A stretch of 64,000 nucleotides of DNA from Frateuria_A yonginensis (GTDB lineage Bacteria > Pseudomonadota > Gammaproteobacteria > Xanthomonadales > Rhodanobacteraceae). Position 1 is the first letter of the stretch, and each line of letters begins with the position of its first letter. The DNA lies in the NCBI RefSeq assembly GCF_037137055.1, contig NZ_JBBBNY010000001.1, positions 186,001 to 250,000 of the forward strand, given 5' to 3'. The position numbers and the translations under genes were made by a program. This document shows, piece by piece, positions 9,159 to 17,221 of this stretch. The notes below the pieces were generated by a model that had not been told where the DNA came from, did not search any database, and saw nothing but the letters and a program-made list of their open reading frames with translations.

Positions 9159-10625
9159 GTGACGGCTTCCCCCCCGCCCGTCGACCCGTTCGATCTGGTG
9201 ATTTTCGGCGGCACTGGCGACCTGGCGCTGCGCAAGCTGCTGCCGGCACTGTTCCACCGCTTCCTCGACGGTCAGGTGCCGGCGGCCAGCCGCATCATCG
9301 GCGTGGCGCGCGAAGGCCTGGACGACGCCGGCTACCGCGGCCTGGTGCGCGACGTGCTGGTCGATGGCGGCGGCTCGGCCGAACGCATCGAGGCGTTCCT
9401 GCCGCAGTTGTTCTACCTGCCGCTGGATGCGCGCAAGGACGAAGGTTGGGACGGCTTCGCCGCGCTGGTGAACGAGCGGCCCGGCCACGTCCGCGTGTTC
9501 TACCTGTCCACCTCGCCGGAACTGTTCGTCGATATCTGCAACCGGCTCGGCGCCACCGGCCTCAACGGGCCGAACTCGCGGGTGGTGCTGGAGAAGCCGA
9601 TCGGTCGCGACCTGGACAGCGCCATGTGCATCATCGACGCCGTCGGCCGCGTGTTCTCCGAGAAGCAGACCTTCCGGATCGACCATTACCTCGGCAAGGA
9701 GACGGTGCAGAACCTGCTCGCACTGCGCTTCGGCAACGCGCTGTTCGAGCCGCTGTGGAACGCCGGCCACATCGACCACGTGCAGATCACCGTGGCCGAG
9801 ACCTTGGGCCTGGGCCGGCGCGCGGGCTACTACGACCGCGCCGGTGCGCTGCGCGACATGGTGCAGAACCACATGCTGCAGCTGCTGTGCATGGTGGCGA
9901 TGGAGCCGCCGGCCTCACTCTCGCCGGACGCCGTGCGTGACGAGAAGCTCAAGGTGCTGCATGCGCTCAAGCCGCTGGACATGCGCAACGTCGCACAGCT
10001 GACCGTGCGCGGCCAGTACAAGGCCGGCGCCATCGACGGCGAGCGCGTGCCGGGCTACCTCGAGGAACTGGAGAACGGCCAGTCCAACACGGAGACCTTC
10101 GTGGCGCTGAAGGCGGAGATCGCCAATTGGCGCTGGGCCGGTGTGCCGTTCTACCTGCGCACCGGCAAGCGGTTGGCCACGCGGCTGTCGGAGATCGTGG
10201 TGGCGTTCAAGTCGGTGCCGCACTCGATCTTCGACGCATCCGCCGGTCCGCTGGCGCACAACCGGCTGGTGCTGCGGCTGCAGCCCGACGAGGGCGTCAA
10301 GCTGTGGCTGACCATCAAGCATCCCGGTCCCGGCGGCCTGCGCCTGCGCCACGTGCCGCTGGACATGAGCTTCGTCGAGGCCTTCGGCGTGCAGCAGCCG
10401 GACGCCTATGAACGGCTGCTGCTCGACGTGGTGCGCGGCAACCCCACCCTGTTCATGCGCCGCGACGAGGTCGAGGCCGCCTGGCGCTGGGTGGATCCGA
10501 TCCTGGCCGCCTGGGCTGCCGCCGGCGAGCCGCCACGGCCGTACGCGGCCGGCAGCTGGGGACCGAGCGCGGCGGTGGCGCTGATCGAGCGCGACGGACG
10601 GACCTGGAACGAGGACAGCGAATAG
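9159..10625 (+). CDS. zwf: Glucose-6-phosphate 1-dehydrogenase
   Basis: Oxidises glucose 6-phosphate to 6-phosphogluconolactone with NAD(P)+ in the cytoplasm, the entry step of the Entner-Doudoroff and oxidative pentose phosphate routes. The 488-residue length is normal. The nucleotide-binding motif FGGTGDLALRKLLPAL lies at residues 12-27 and the active-site signature RIDHYLGKE at about 173-181. The start is GTG at 9159, preceded by GAGGTGA; no nearby in-frame ATG exists. It is the first gene of a zwf-pgl-edd-eda cluster, divergent from a GntR regulator that probably controls it. Confidence 0.97.
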   Translation: MTASPPPVDPFDLVIFGGTGDLALRKLLPALFHRFLDGQVPAASRIIGVAREGLDDAGYRGLVRDVLVDGGGSAERIEAFLPQLFYLPLDARKDEGWDGFAALVNERPGHVRVFYLSTSPELFVDICNRLGATGLNGPNSRVVLEKPIGRDLDSAMCIIDAVGRVFSEKQTFRIDHYLGKETVQNLLALRFGNALFEPLWNAGHIDHVQITVAETLGLGRRAGYYDRAGALRDMVQNHMLQLLCMVAMEPPASLSPDAVRDEKLKVLHALKPLDMRNVAQLTVRGQYKAGAIDGERVPGYLEELENGQSNTETFVALKAEIANWRWAGVPFYLRTGKRLATRLSEIVVAFKSVPHSIFDASAGPLAHNRLVLRLQPDEGVKLWLTIKHPGPGGLRLRHVPLDMSFVEAFGVQQPDAYERLLLDVVRGNPTLFMRRDEVEAAWRWVDPILAAWAAAGEPPRPYAAGSWGPSAAVALIERDGRTWNEDSE

Positions 10626-10679
10626 CGCCACCCTGCCCCGAGGTCCCCGCACCGCCCACGTTCGCCTGCCAGTCCCGCC

Positions 10680-11393
10680 ATGACCACCGCCCTACCGCTG
10701 ACTACCCACACCTTCACCGATGGCCAGACGCTCGCCACCGCCCTGGCCGAGCGGGTGGCCGATCGCCTGCGGGCCGGCCTGCTCGAGCGCGGCTTTGCGC
10801 TGCTGGCGGTCTCCGGCGGGCGCACGCCGCTGCGCTTCTTCGAGCGCCTTGCGCAGGCGTCGCTGGACTGGTCGCGGGTGCAGGTGACGCTGGTCGACGA
10901 GCGCTGGGTGGCCGAGGACCATCCGCGCTCCAACGCGCGCCTGGTGCGCGAGCACCTGCTGCGCGATGCCGCCGCCGCGGCGCGCTTCGTGCCGCTCTAC
11001 ACCGGCGCCGCCACGCCGGAGGAAGGCCAGGCGGAGGCCGGTCGCTGCGTGCACGCGCTGCCGCTGCCGTTCGACGCGGTGATCCTGGGCATGGGCGCGG
11101 ACGGCCACACCGCCTCGTTCTTCCCCGGCGGCGACCGGCTGGACGCCGCGCTCGATCCGAGCATGCCCGTCGGCGTGGTGCCGATGCGTGCGCCGGGCGC
11201 CGGCGAGCCGCGCATCACCCTGACCCTGTCCACACTGCTGCAGACCCGCCACCTGTTCCTGCACATCGAGGGCGAGGACAAGCGCGAGCTGCTGGCGCAG
11301 GCGCGGCTCGGCCTCGGCGAGGCCGCGCACTATCCGGTGCGCGCCGTGCTCGCGCGCTCGCCGGAGCCGGTGGCGGTGTACTGGTGTCCCTGA
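10680..11393 (+). CDS. pgl: 6-phosphogluconolactonase
   Basis: Hydrolyses 6-phosphogluconolactone to 6-phosphogluconate, the step after zwf. The 237-residue protein has the DevB/SOL family hallmarks AVSGGRTPLRFFERLA near residue 40 and ILGMGADGHTASFFPGG near residue 138, including the conserved catalytic-region histidine. It follows zwf by 54 bases and precedes edd by 57. No strong Shine-Dalgarno is visible, and the ATG at 10680 is the only good start. Confidence 0.95.
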   Translation: MTTALPLTTHTFTDGQTLATALAERVADRLRAGLLERGFALLAVSGGRTPLRFFERLAQASLDWSRVQVTLVDERWVAEDHPRSNARLVREHLLRDAAAAARFVPLYTGAATPEEGQAEAGRCVHALPLPFDAVILGMGADGHTASFFPGGDRLDAALDPSMPVGVVPMRAPGAGEPRITLTLSTLLQTRHLFLHIEGEDKRELLAQARLGLGEAAHYPVRAVLARSPEPVAVYWCP

Positions 11394-11450
11394 TCTGTTG
11401 ACCGCCGGCGCACCTGGTCGCGCTGCGCTTTTGCCCGGGAGTTTCCTGCC

Positions 11451-13268
11451 ATGAATCCGCTGCATCCCGTCGTCGCCGAAGTCACCGCGCGCATCGTCGA
11501 GCGCAGCCGCGCCAGCCGCGCGGCCTACCTCGCGCGCATCGATGCGGCCGCTCGTGGCGACGGCCCCAGCCGCGCGCGGCTGTCCTGCGGCAACCTCGCG
11601 CACGGCTTCGCCGGCTGCAACGCGACCGACAAGGCCGCGCTGCGCGACGGCCGCGCGCCCAACCTCGGCATCGTCACCGCCTACAACGACATGCTCTCGG
11701 CGCACCGCCCGTACGAGCGCTATCCGGGCCTGATCCGCGAGCTCGCGCGCGAGTTCGGCGCCACCGCGCAGGTGGCCGGCGGCGTGCCGGCGATGTGCGA
11801 CGGCGTCACCCAGGGCCGCGCCGGCATGGAGCTGTCGCTGTTCTCGCGCGACGTGATCGCCATGGCCACCGCCGTGGCGCTCTCGCACGACATGTTCGAC
11901 GGGGCCCTGTACCTGGGCATCTGCGACAAGATCGTGCCGGGCCTGCTGATCGGTGCGCTCGCCTTCGGTCACCTGCCCGGCGCCTTCATCCCGTCCGGGT
12001 CGATGCCCAGCGGCATCCCCAACGAGCAGAAGTCGAAGGTGCGCCAGGCCTACGCCGAGGGCAAGGCCACCCGCGCCGAGCTGCTGGAGGTGGAGGCGGC
12101 CTCCTACCACAGCCCCGGCACCTGCACCTTCTACGGCACCGCCAACTCCAACCAGATGCTGATGGAGATCATGGGCCTGCAGCTGCCGGGCTCGAGCTTC
12201 GTCACACCGGACACGCCACTGCGCGACGCGCTCACCCGCGCGGCGGTCGAGCGCGTGGTGGCGCTGGCCCGCCCGGAGACGCGCCTGCCGCTGGGGCGCA
12301 TCCTGGACGAGCGCGCCGTGGTCAACGGTGTGGTCGGCCTGCACGCCACCGGCGGTTCGACCAACCACCTGCTGCACCTGGTGGCGATGGCGCGCGCGGC
12401 CGGCATCCAGCTCAACTGGGACGATTTCGACGCGCTCTCGGCGGTGGTGCCGCTGCTCGCACGCGTGTATCCCAACGGCTATGCCGACGTGAACCATTTC
12501 CACGACGCCGGCGGTATGGCCTTCCTGATCGACCAGTTGCTCGAAGCCGGCCTGCTGCACGCGGACGTGCAGACCCTGGCCGGCCCCGGGCTCGCCCGCT
12601 ACACCCAGGTGCCCCGCCTGGATGCGGACGGCCGGCTGGCCTGGGCGCCGGTGGCGAAGGAGAGCGGCAACCGCGGCGTGCTGCGTCGCGCGGCCGAGCC
12701 GTTCCGTCCGGACGGCGGCCTGCGCCTGCTCGCCGGCAACCTCGGCCGGGCGGTGATCAAGGTGTCGGCGGTGCCGGACGACCGGCTGGTGATCGAGGCG
12801 CCGGCAATCGTGTTCGACGACCAGGACGAGGTGCGCGCGGCCTTCGAACGCGGCGAGCTCGATCGCGATTTCGTGGCGGTGGTGCGCTTCCAGGGCCCGC
12901 AGGCGATCGGCATGCCGGAGTTGCACAAGCTGACCCCCACGCTGGCGCTGCTGCAGGATCGCGGGCACCGCATCGCGCTGGTCACCGACGGGCGCATGTC
13001 TGGCGCCTCCGGCCGCGTGCCGGCGGCGATCCACGTCACCCCCGAGGCAGCCGCGGGCGGTGCGCTCGCGCGGGTGCGCGAGGGCGACCTGATCCGCCTG
13101 GACGCGGTCAACGGCCGCCTGGAGGTGCTCGTCGAGGCGGCGCAGTTCGCCGCCCGCGTGCCGGACCAGGCCGCGCTGGACCCTCACCAGGCCGGAACCG
13201 GCCGCGAGCTGTTCGCGCTGTTCCGCGCCAATGCCATGAACGCCGACCTCGGTGCCGGAGTGCTCTGA
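11451..13268 (+). CDS. edd: Phosphogluconate dehydratase
   Basis: Dehydrates 6-phosphogluconate to 2-keto-3-deoxy-6-phosphogluconate, the first committed Entner-Doudoroff step, using a [4Fe-4S] cluster. The length of 605 residues is standard. Visible family stretches include MCDGVTQGRAGMELSLFSRD, GICDKIVPGLLIGAL and the C-terminal DGRMSGASGRVPAAIHVTPE. Cysteines in the CDGVTQG and ICDK contexts fit cluster ligands of the IlvD/Edd family. Its TGA overlaps the ATG of eda (TGATG), so the two are translationally coupled. Confidence 0.97.
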   Translation: MNPLHPVVAEVTARIVERSRASRAAYLARIDAAARGDGPSRARLSCGNLAHGFAGCNATDKAALRDGRAPNLGIVTAYNDMLSAHRPYERYPGLIRELAREFGATAQVAGGVPAMCDGVTQGRAGMELSLFSRDVIAMATAVALSHDMFDGALYLGICDKIVPGLLIGALAFGHLPGAFIPSGSMPSGIPNEQKSKVRQAYAEGKATRAELLEVEAASYHSPGTCTFYGTANSNQMLMEIMGLQLPGSSFVTPDTPLRDALTRAAVERVVALARPETRLPLGRILDERAVVNGVVGLHATGGSTNHLLHLVAMARAAGIQLNWDDFDALSAVVPLLARVYPNGYADVNHFHDAGGMAFLIDQLLEAGLLHADVQTLAGPGLARYTQVPRLDADGRLAWAPVAKESGNRGVLRRAAEPFRPDGGLRLLAGNLGRAVIKVSAVPDDRLVIEAPAIVFDDQDEVRAAFERGELDRDFVAVVRFQGPQAIGMPELHKLTPTLALLQDRGHRIALVTDGRMSGASGRVPAAIHVTPEAAAGGALARVREGDLIRLDAVNGRLEVLVEAAQFAARVPDQAALDPHQAGTGRELFALFRANAMNADLGAGVL

Positions 13269-13912
13269 TGAACCCGACCGACAAGCAGCAGCAGATCGAG
13301 CGCACCCTGCGCCTTGCCCCGGTGATCCCGGTCGTGGTGATCGAGGACGCCCGCGCGGCCGTGCCCATGGCGCGCGCGCTGGTCGCCGGCGGCATTCCGG
13401 CGATCGAGGTGACCCTGCGCACGCCCGCCGCGCTCGAGGCGGTCCGCGCGATCGCCGCGGAGGTGGAGGGCGCCGTGGTCGGCGTGGGCACGGTGCTGGG
13501 CGAGGCCGACCTGCGCGCCGCGCAGCAGGCCGGCGCGCGGTTCGCCGTCGCGCCGGGCGCCACCCCGCGCCTGCTCGATGCGGCCGAGGACGTCGCCCTG
13601 CCGCTGCTGCCCGGCGCGGCCACCGCCAGCGAGGCGATGGCCCTGCTCGAGCGCGGTTACCGGCACCTGAAGTTCTTCCCGGCGGTGCCGGCCGGCGGCG
13701 CCAGGCTGCTCGCCGCCTGGGCCGGGCCGCTGCCGCAGCTGCGCTTCTGCCCGACCGGCGGCATCGGCCCGTCCAGCGCCGGCGACTTCCTCGCCCTGCC
13801 CAACGTGCTGTGCGTGGGCGGCTCCTGGCTCACCCCGGCCGACAAGCTGGCCGCCGGCGACTGGGCAGGCATCGAGCAGCTCGCCCGCGCGGCGGCCCGC
13901 CTGCGCGGCTAG
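13268..13912 (+). CDS. eda: 2-dehydro-3-deoxyphosphogluconate (KDPG) aldolase
   Basis: Cleaves KDPG to pyruvate and glyceraldehyde 3-phosphate, the last Entner-Doudoroff reaction. The 214-residue class I aldolase has the catalytic glutamate in IEVTLRT and the Schiff-base lysine in HLKFFPA, followed by the phosphate-binding region FCPTGGIG. The start codon overlaps the edd stop by one base. Its stop codon (13910-13912) overlaps the stop of the convergent DUF1272 pseudogene (13909-13911), leaving no room for a separate terminator between them. Confidence 0.96.
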   Translation: MNPTDKQQQIERTLRLAPVIPVVVIEDARAAVPMARALVAGGIPAIEVTLRTPAALEAVRAIAAEVEGAVVGVGTVLGEADLRAAQQAGARFAVAPGATPRLLDAAEDVALPLLPGAATASEAMALLERGYRHLKFFPAVPAGGARLLAAWAGPLPQLRFCPTGGIGPSSAGDFLALPNVLCVGGSWLTPADKLAAGDWAGIEQLARAAARLRG

Positions 13913-14229
13913 GCGGTCAATTCAAGCGCCTCGGGGGCGTTCCTGGCGGCCTGCGCCAGCAGCCGGGCATGCGCCGCCAGGTCGACCGGCTCGCAGGTGA
14001 GCTTGGTCGCGGCCGGATGGCGGCCCAGGTAGTTGCCGTTCTTCCAGTCGCGCGCCGGGCGGATGGGCCGCGGCACGAGGCCGCCGCCGCAGTTCGGACA
14101 CACGCCTCCGAGCACGTGCTCGACGCACTCGCTGCAGAACGTGCATTCGAAGGAGCAGATCCGCGCCTGCGCAGAGTCGGGCGGCAGCGCCTAGTCGCAG
14201 TGTTCGCAGGTCGGGCGCAGTTCGGGCAT
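13909..14229 (-). pseudogene. DUF1272 zinc-binding protein interrupted by an amber codon
   Basis: Read from the ATG at 14229, the frame gives MPELRPTCEHCD, then TAG at 14193-14191, then ALPPDSAQARICSFECTFC and further CXXC-type pairs (CVEHVLGGVCPNCGG), ending at 13909. This is the DUF1272 pattern of a small cysteine-rich, probably zinc-binding protein, in which an amino acid, often lysine, normally sits where the stop is. A single-base change (for example AAG to TAG) would explain it. The rest of the frame is intact for 94 codons, so the mutation is recent, the stop is read through, or the base is a sequencing error. No alternative start with a good ribosome site is seen after the stop. Confidence 0.75.
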
Positions 14230-14289
14230 GGCGAGGGCCTCCAGGGAAACGATCATTGTGCGCGGCGGGGCGGTCGCGCCAACAGCCGA

Positions 14290-14769
14290 TCAGGCGCCGC
14301 CGGCAGCGGCCGCTTCGAGCGCGAACGCGTAGCGGCGCTTGCGCCGCTCCCGCGCGCCCAGGCGCAGGTAGAACCGCGCGGCCGCTTCGTTCCACTCCGG
14401 CGTCTGCCACTGCACCGCCGCGCAGCCGCAGCCTTCGGCGAACGCCCGCACGGTTTGCCACAGATGCAGGCCGATCGAGCGGCCGCGCCAGCTCTCGCGC
14501 ATGAACAGGCAGTCCATGTGCAGGTAGGGCGCGGCGTCCAGGGTGGAGAAGTCGATGCTGGCCGTCGCATAGCCGATGGCGTCGCAGGCGCATTCGGCAA
14601 GCCAGGCATGCAGCCGCGGCGGCGTCGCCTCCAGGGCCGCCGCCAGCGCCTCGGCGCGCCCGGCGAGCCGGTGCGGCAAGTCCTCGAACGCGGCATGTTC
14701 GACGATGAGCGGCACCAGCCGCGGCACGTCGGCGCCGCGCGCGCGGCGCACCGTCGCAGGGGCGTCCAT
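14290..14769 (-). CDS. GNAT-family N-acetyltransferase
   Basis: A 159-residue protein of the GNAT fold. The N-terminal segment VRRARGADVPRLVPLIVEHA is the usual first strand and helix. LHMDCLFMRESWRGRSIGLHLWQ contains the acetyl-CoA pyrophosphate-binding loop (R-G-R-S-I-G-L), and WNEAAARFYLRLGA is the typical C-terminal motif. Acceptor substrate unknown. It begins 5 bases after the stop of the rhodanese-like gene, so the two form an operon running towards the DUF1272 remnant. The ATG at 14769 is the first start giving the family's N-terminus. Confidence 0.85.
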   Translation of the reverse strand: MDAPATVRRARGADVPRLVPLIVEHAAFEDLPHRLAGRAEALAAALEATPPRLHAWLAECACDAIGYATASIDFSTLDAAPYLHMDCLFMRESWRGRSIGLHLWQTVRAFAEGCGCAAVQWQTPEWNEAAARFYLRLGARERRKRRYAFALEAAAAGGA

Positions 14770-14774
14770 CGCCC

Positions 14775-15167
14775 TCAGCCGCGTTCGAGCCCGAAGCCTT
14801 CGTCCAGCCACCCGGTGAGGCCCCCGATCATCTCCTTCACCGGCCGGCCGAGTCGGGCGAGCTTGAGCGCGGCCTTGTTCGCCCCGTTGCAGTGCGGCCC
14901 GGCGCAGTAGACCACGAACAGCGTTTCCGGCGGATAGTCGGCCAGGCGTTGCTCGCCGATCGTGCGCACCGGCATGTTGAGCGCGCCGGGCACGTGGCCG
15001 GCGGCGAACAGCGTGGGCGTGCGCACGTCGAGCAGCACGAAGTCCCTGGTTTCGTGGTGGCTGGCATACCACACGTCGGCGCAGTCGGTCTCGAATCCGA
15101 GCCGGCGCTGGAAATGCGCCTGCGCCTCGGGACCGGGGGCGGCGGGGATCTGGCTGACGACGCTCAT
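14775..15167 (-). CDS. Rhodanese-like domain protein
   Basis: A single rhodanese domain of 130 residues: FVLLDVRTPTLFAAGHVPGALNMP is the conserved N-terminal motif and VVYCAGPHCNGANKAALKL carries the candidate active-site cysteine. Proteins with this CxGPxCNGA loop form a group distinct from classic thiosulfate sulfurtransferases; the sulfur acceptor is unknown. The ATG at 15167 is preferred over upstream alternatives because it opens the conserved region directly. It is divergent from the GlxA/FtrA-type regulator gene and is probably its target. Confidence 0.85.
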   Translation of the reverse strand: MSVVSQIPAAPGPEAQAHFQRRLGFETDCADVWYASHHETRDFVLLDVRTPTLFAAGHVPGALNMPVRTIGEQRLADYPPETLFVVYCAGPHCNGANKAALKLARLGRPVKEMIGGLTGWLDEGFGLERG

Positions 15168-15247
15168 GCTGGCGGCTCCGTGTGAGGTGATGGCGACAGT
15201 CTGGGCACTGGCGGCGGATCGGACCATTGGCGAGAATGCCAGGCATC

Positions 15248-16270
15248 ATGAAAAAGCCGCCACGCCCGATCGGGCCGCCACGCAATCGCCGCGTCGCCGT
15301 ACTGGCCTACGATGGCCTGTGCACGTTCGAGTTCGGCATCGCGGTAGAGATGTTTGGCCTGCCGCGCCCGGAACTGCCGGACTGGTACCGGTTCCGCGTC
15401 TGCGCGGTCGAGCGCGGACCACTGCGCGCGGCCGGCGGCCTGCGCGTGCAGGCCGAAGGCGGCCTGGCGCAGGTCCGCACGGCCGGCACGGTCATCGTGC
15501 CGGGCTGGCGCGACGTGGAGGCATCGCCGCCACCGGCCCTGCTCGAGGCCTTGCAGGCGGCGCATGCGCGTGGCGCGCGCCTGCTCTCGTTCTGCTCCGG
15601 CGTGTTCGTGTTGGCCGCCGCCGGACTGCTCGACGGCCGGCGCGCCACGACCCACTGGCGCTACGCGCCCGCACTGGCGGCCCGCTTCCCGCGCATCCGG
15701 GTGGAGCCCGACGTGCTCTACGTCGACGAGGGCGACGTGCTCACCTCGGCCGGCAGTGCCGCGGCGCTGGATCTTTCCCTGCACCTGATCCGGCGCGATC
15801 ACGGCCCGCGGGTGGCCAACGAGGTGGCGCGGCGCGCCGTGGTGCCCGCGCACCGCGACGGCGGCCAGGCCCAGTTCATTCCCTCGCCGCTGCCAACGCA
15901 GGGCGAGCCGCTGGGCACCTTGCTGGAGTGGATGCGCCGCCACCTGGACCGCCCGCAGCCCCTGGCGGAGCTGGCGGCGCGTGCGCGCACCAGCGAGCGC
16001 ACCCTGCTGCGCCGCTTCGAGGCCGCCACCGGTCGCTCGCCACGGCAATGGCTGATCGAGGAACGCCTGGGCCGCGCCCGCGAACTGCTCGAAGGCAGCC
16101 GGCTGAGCGTCGAGCAGATCGCCGACCGCTGCGGCTACGGCCGCGCCGACAGCCTGCGCCACCATTTCCGGCGCGTGGTCGGGGTCAGCCCGGCACGCTA
16201 CCGCGAGCGCTTCGCGCACCTCCCCCGGGCCGGCGAGCCGGGGAGCAACGGCACGCGGCGCCGGGCATGA
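15248..16270 (+). CDS. GlxA/FtrA-type transcriptional regulator (DJ-1/PfpI plus AraC domains)
   Basis: About 340 residues with a DJ-1/PfpI-like sensing domain first (VAVLAYDGLCTFEFGIAVEMFG; nucleophile-elbow-like LLSFCSGVFVLAAAGLLDGR near residue 118) and an AraC/XylS DNA-binding domain last (RTLLRRFEAATGRSPRQWL; IADRCGYGRADSLRHHFRR). Starts at 15236 and 15248 are both possible; the second is closer to family length. The partner operon (rhodanese and GNAT) runs in the opposite direction from an 80-base gap. Its stop overlaps the start of the downstream permease (ATGA), which suggests the regulator and permease are co-expressed. The effector is unknown. Confidence 0.88.
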   Translation: MKKPPRPIGPPRNRRVAVLAYDGLCTFEFGIAVEMFGLPRPELPDWYRFRVCAVERGPLRAAGGLRVQAEGGLAQVRTAGTVIVPGWRDVEASPPPALLEALQAAHARGARLLSFCSGVFVLAAAGLLDGRRATTHWRYAPALAARFPRIRVEPDVLYVDEGDVLTSAGSAAALDLSLHLIRRDHGPRVANEVARRAVVPAHRDGGQAQFIPSPLPTQGEPLGTLLEWMRRHLDRPQPLAELAARARTSERTLLRRFEAATGRSPRQWLIEERLGRARELLEGSRLSVEQIADRCGYGRADSLRHHFRRVVGVSPARYRERFAHLPRAGEPGSNGTRRRA

Positions 16271-17136
16271 GCGATCTGCTGATCGCCGCGACCTGCAGCG
16301 TGCTGGTGTCGGTGCTGCTGCGGCTCGTCCGCCGGCTCCAGGTCGACGTCGGCCAGGCGATCGCTTGGAACTACCTGGTGGCCTGTGCGTGCAGCCTGCT
16401 GGCGTTCCGGCCGGAGCTGGCCGCGCTGCGGGCGACGCCCGCGGCCTGGCCGCCATTGCTCGGCCTGGGCATATTGCTGCCGACCATCTTCCTGGCGCTG
16501 GCCGGGTCGGTGCGCCACGCCGGCATTGTGCGCACCGAAGTGGCGCAGCGGCTCTCGCTGCTGATCTCGCTGCTGGCCGCCTTCGTGCTCTTCGGCGAGC
16601 TGCCGAGCGTGGCGAAGGCTGCCGGCATGGCGCTGGGCTTCGCCGCGCTGGCCGCGCTCCTGGCGCGACCGGCGTCCGGCGCGAGGGCACCGATGGCGAC
16701 GCCCAACCGGGTGCGCTGGGGCTTTCCCGCCCTGGTGTTCGTCGGCTTCGGCGTGATCGACGTGCTATTCAAGCGGGTGGTGCAGACCGGCGTGCCGCTG
16801 GGCACGGCGCTGCTGGCGATGTTCGCGCTGGCGCTGGTGGTGTCCGTGCTGCTGCAGGGCTGGCGCCTCACGTGCGCTCAGGCGCGCCTGAGCGCGCGCA
16901 GCCTGGCGGCGGGGCTGGCGCTGGGTCTGTTCAACTTCGCCAACATCCTGTTCTACCTGCGCGCGCACCAGGCCTTGCTGGGCCGCCCGGCGCTGGTGTT
17001 CGCCGGCATGAACCTGGGCGTGATCGCACTCGGCACACTGGCGGGACTCGGGCTGTTCCGCGAGCGCCTGTCGCGCATGAACCAGGCTGGCTTGGCGCTG
17101 GCGCTGGCGGCCATCGCATTGCTGGCGCGCGGCTAG
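16267..17136 (+). CDS. EamA/DMT-type membrane permease
   Basis: A 289-residue, very hydrophobic protein with about ten predicted membrane segments in two halves, separated by a polar stretch near residues 135-150 (RPASGARAPMATPNRVRW). This is the two-repeat layout of the drug/metabolite transporter superfamily. Substrate cannot be assigned. It is translationally coupled to the upstream AraC-type regulator by an ATGA overlap. Confidence 0.8.
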   Translation: MSDLLIAATCSVLVSVLLRLVRRLQVDVGQAIAWNYLVACACSLLAFRPELAALRATPAAWPPLLGLGILLPTIFLALAGSVRHAGIVRTEVAQRLSLLISLLAAFVLFGELPSVAKAAGMALGFAALAALLARPASGARAPMATPNRVRWGFPALVFVGFGVIDVLFKRVVQTGVPLGTALLAMFALALVVSVLLQGWRLTCAQARLSARSLAAGLALGLFNFANILFYLRAHQALLGRPALVFAGMNLGVIALGTLAGLGLFRERLSRMNQAGLALALAAIALLARG

Positions 17137-17221
17137 CGCGGCATGACTTCCGGCGGGTATCGGCTGGCGCCGGCGACCGCCTATGCTGGGCGCTTGTCCG
17201 TGTGTCCAGCGAGGTTCGTCC

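Noticed and set aside
11795..13267. A long plus-strand frame running through edd into eda
   Set aside because: Only the part from 13268 is real (eda). The upstream part is the third frame of edd and has Arg/Pro/Gly-rich noise composition.
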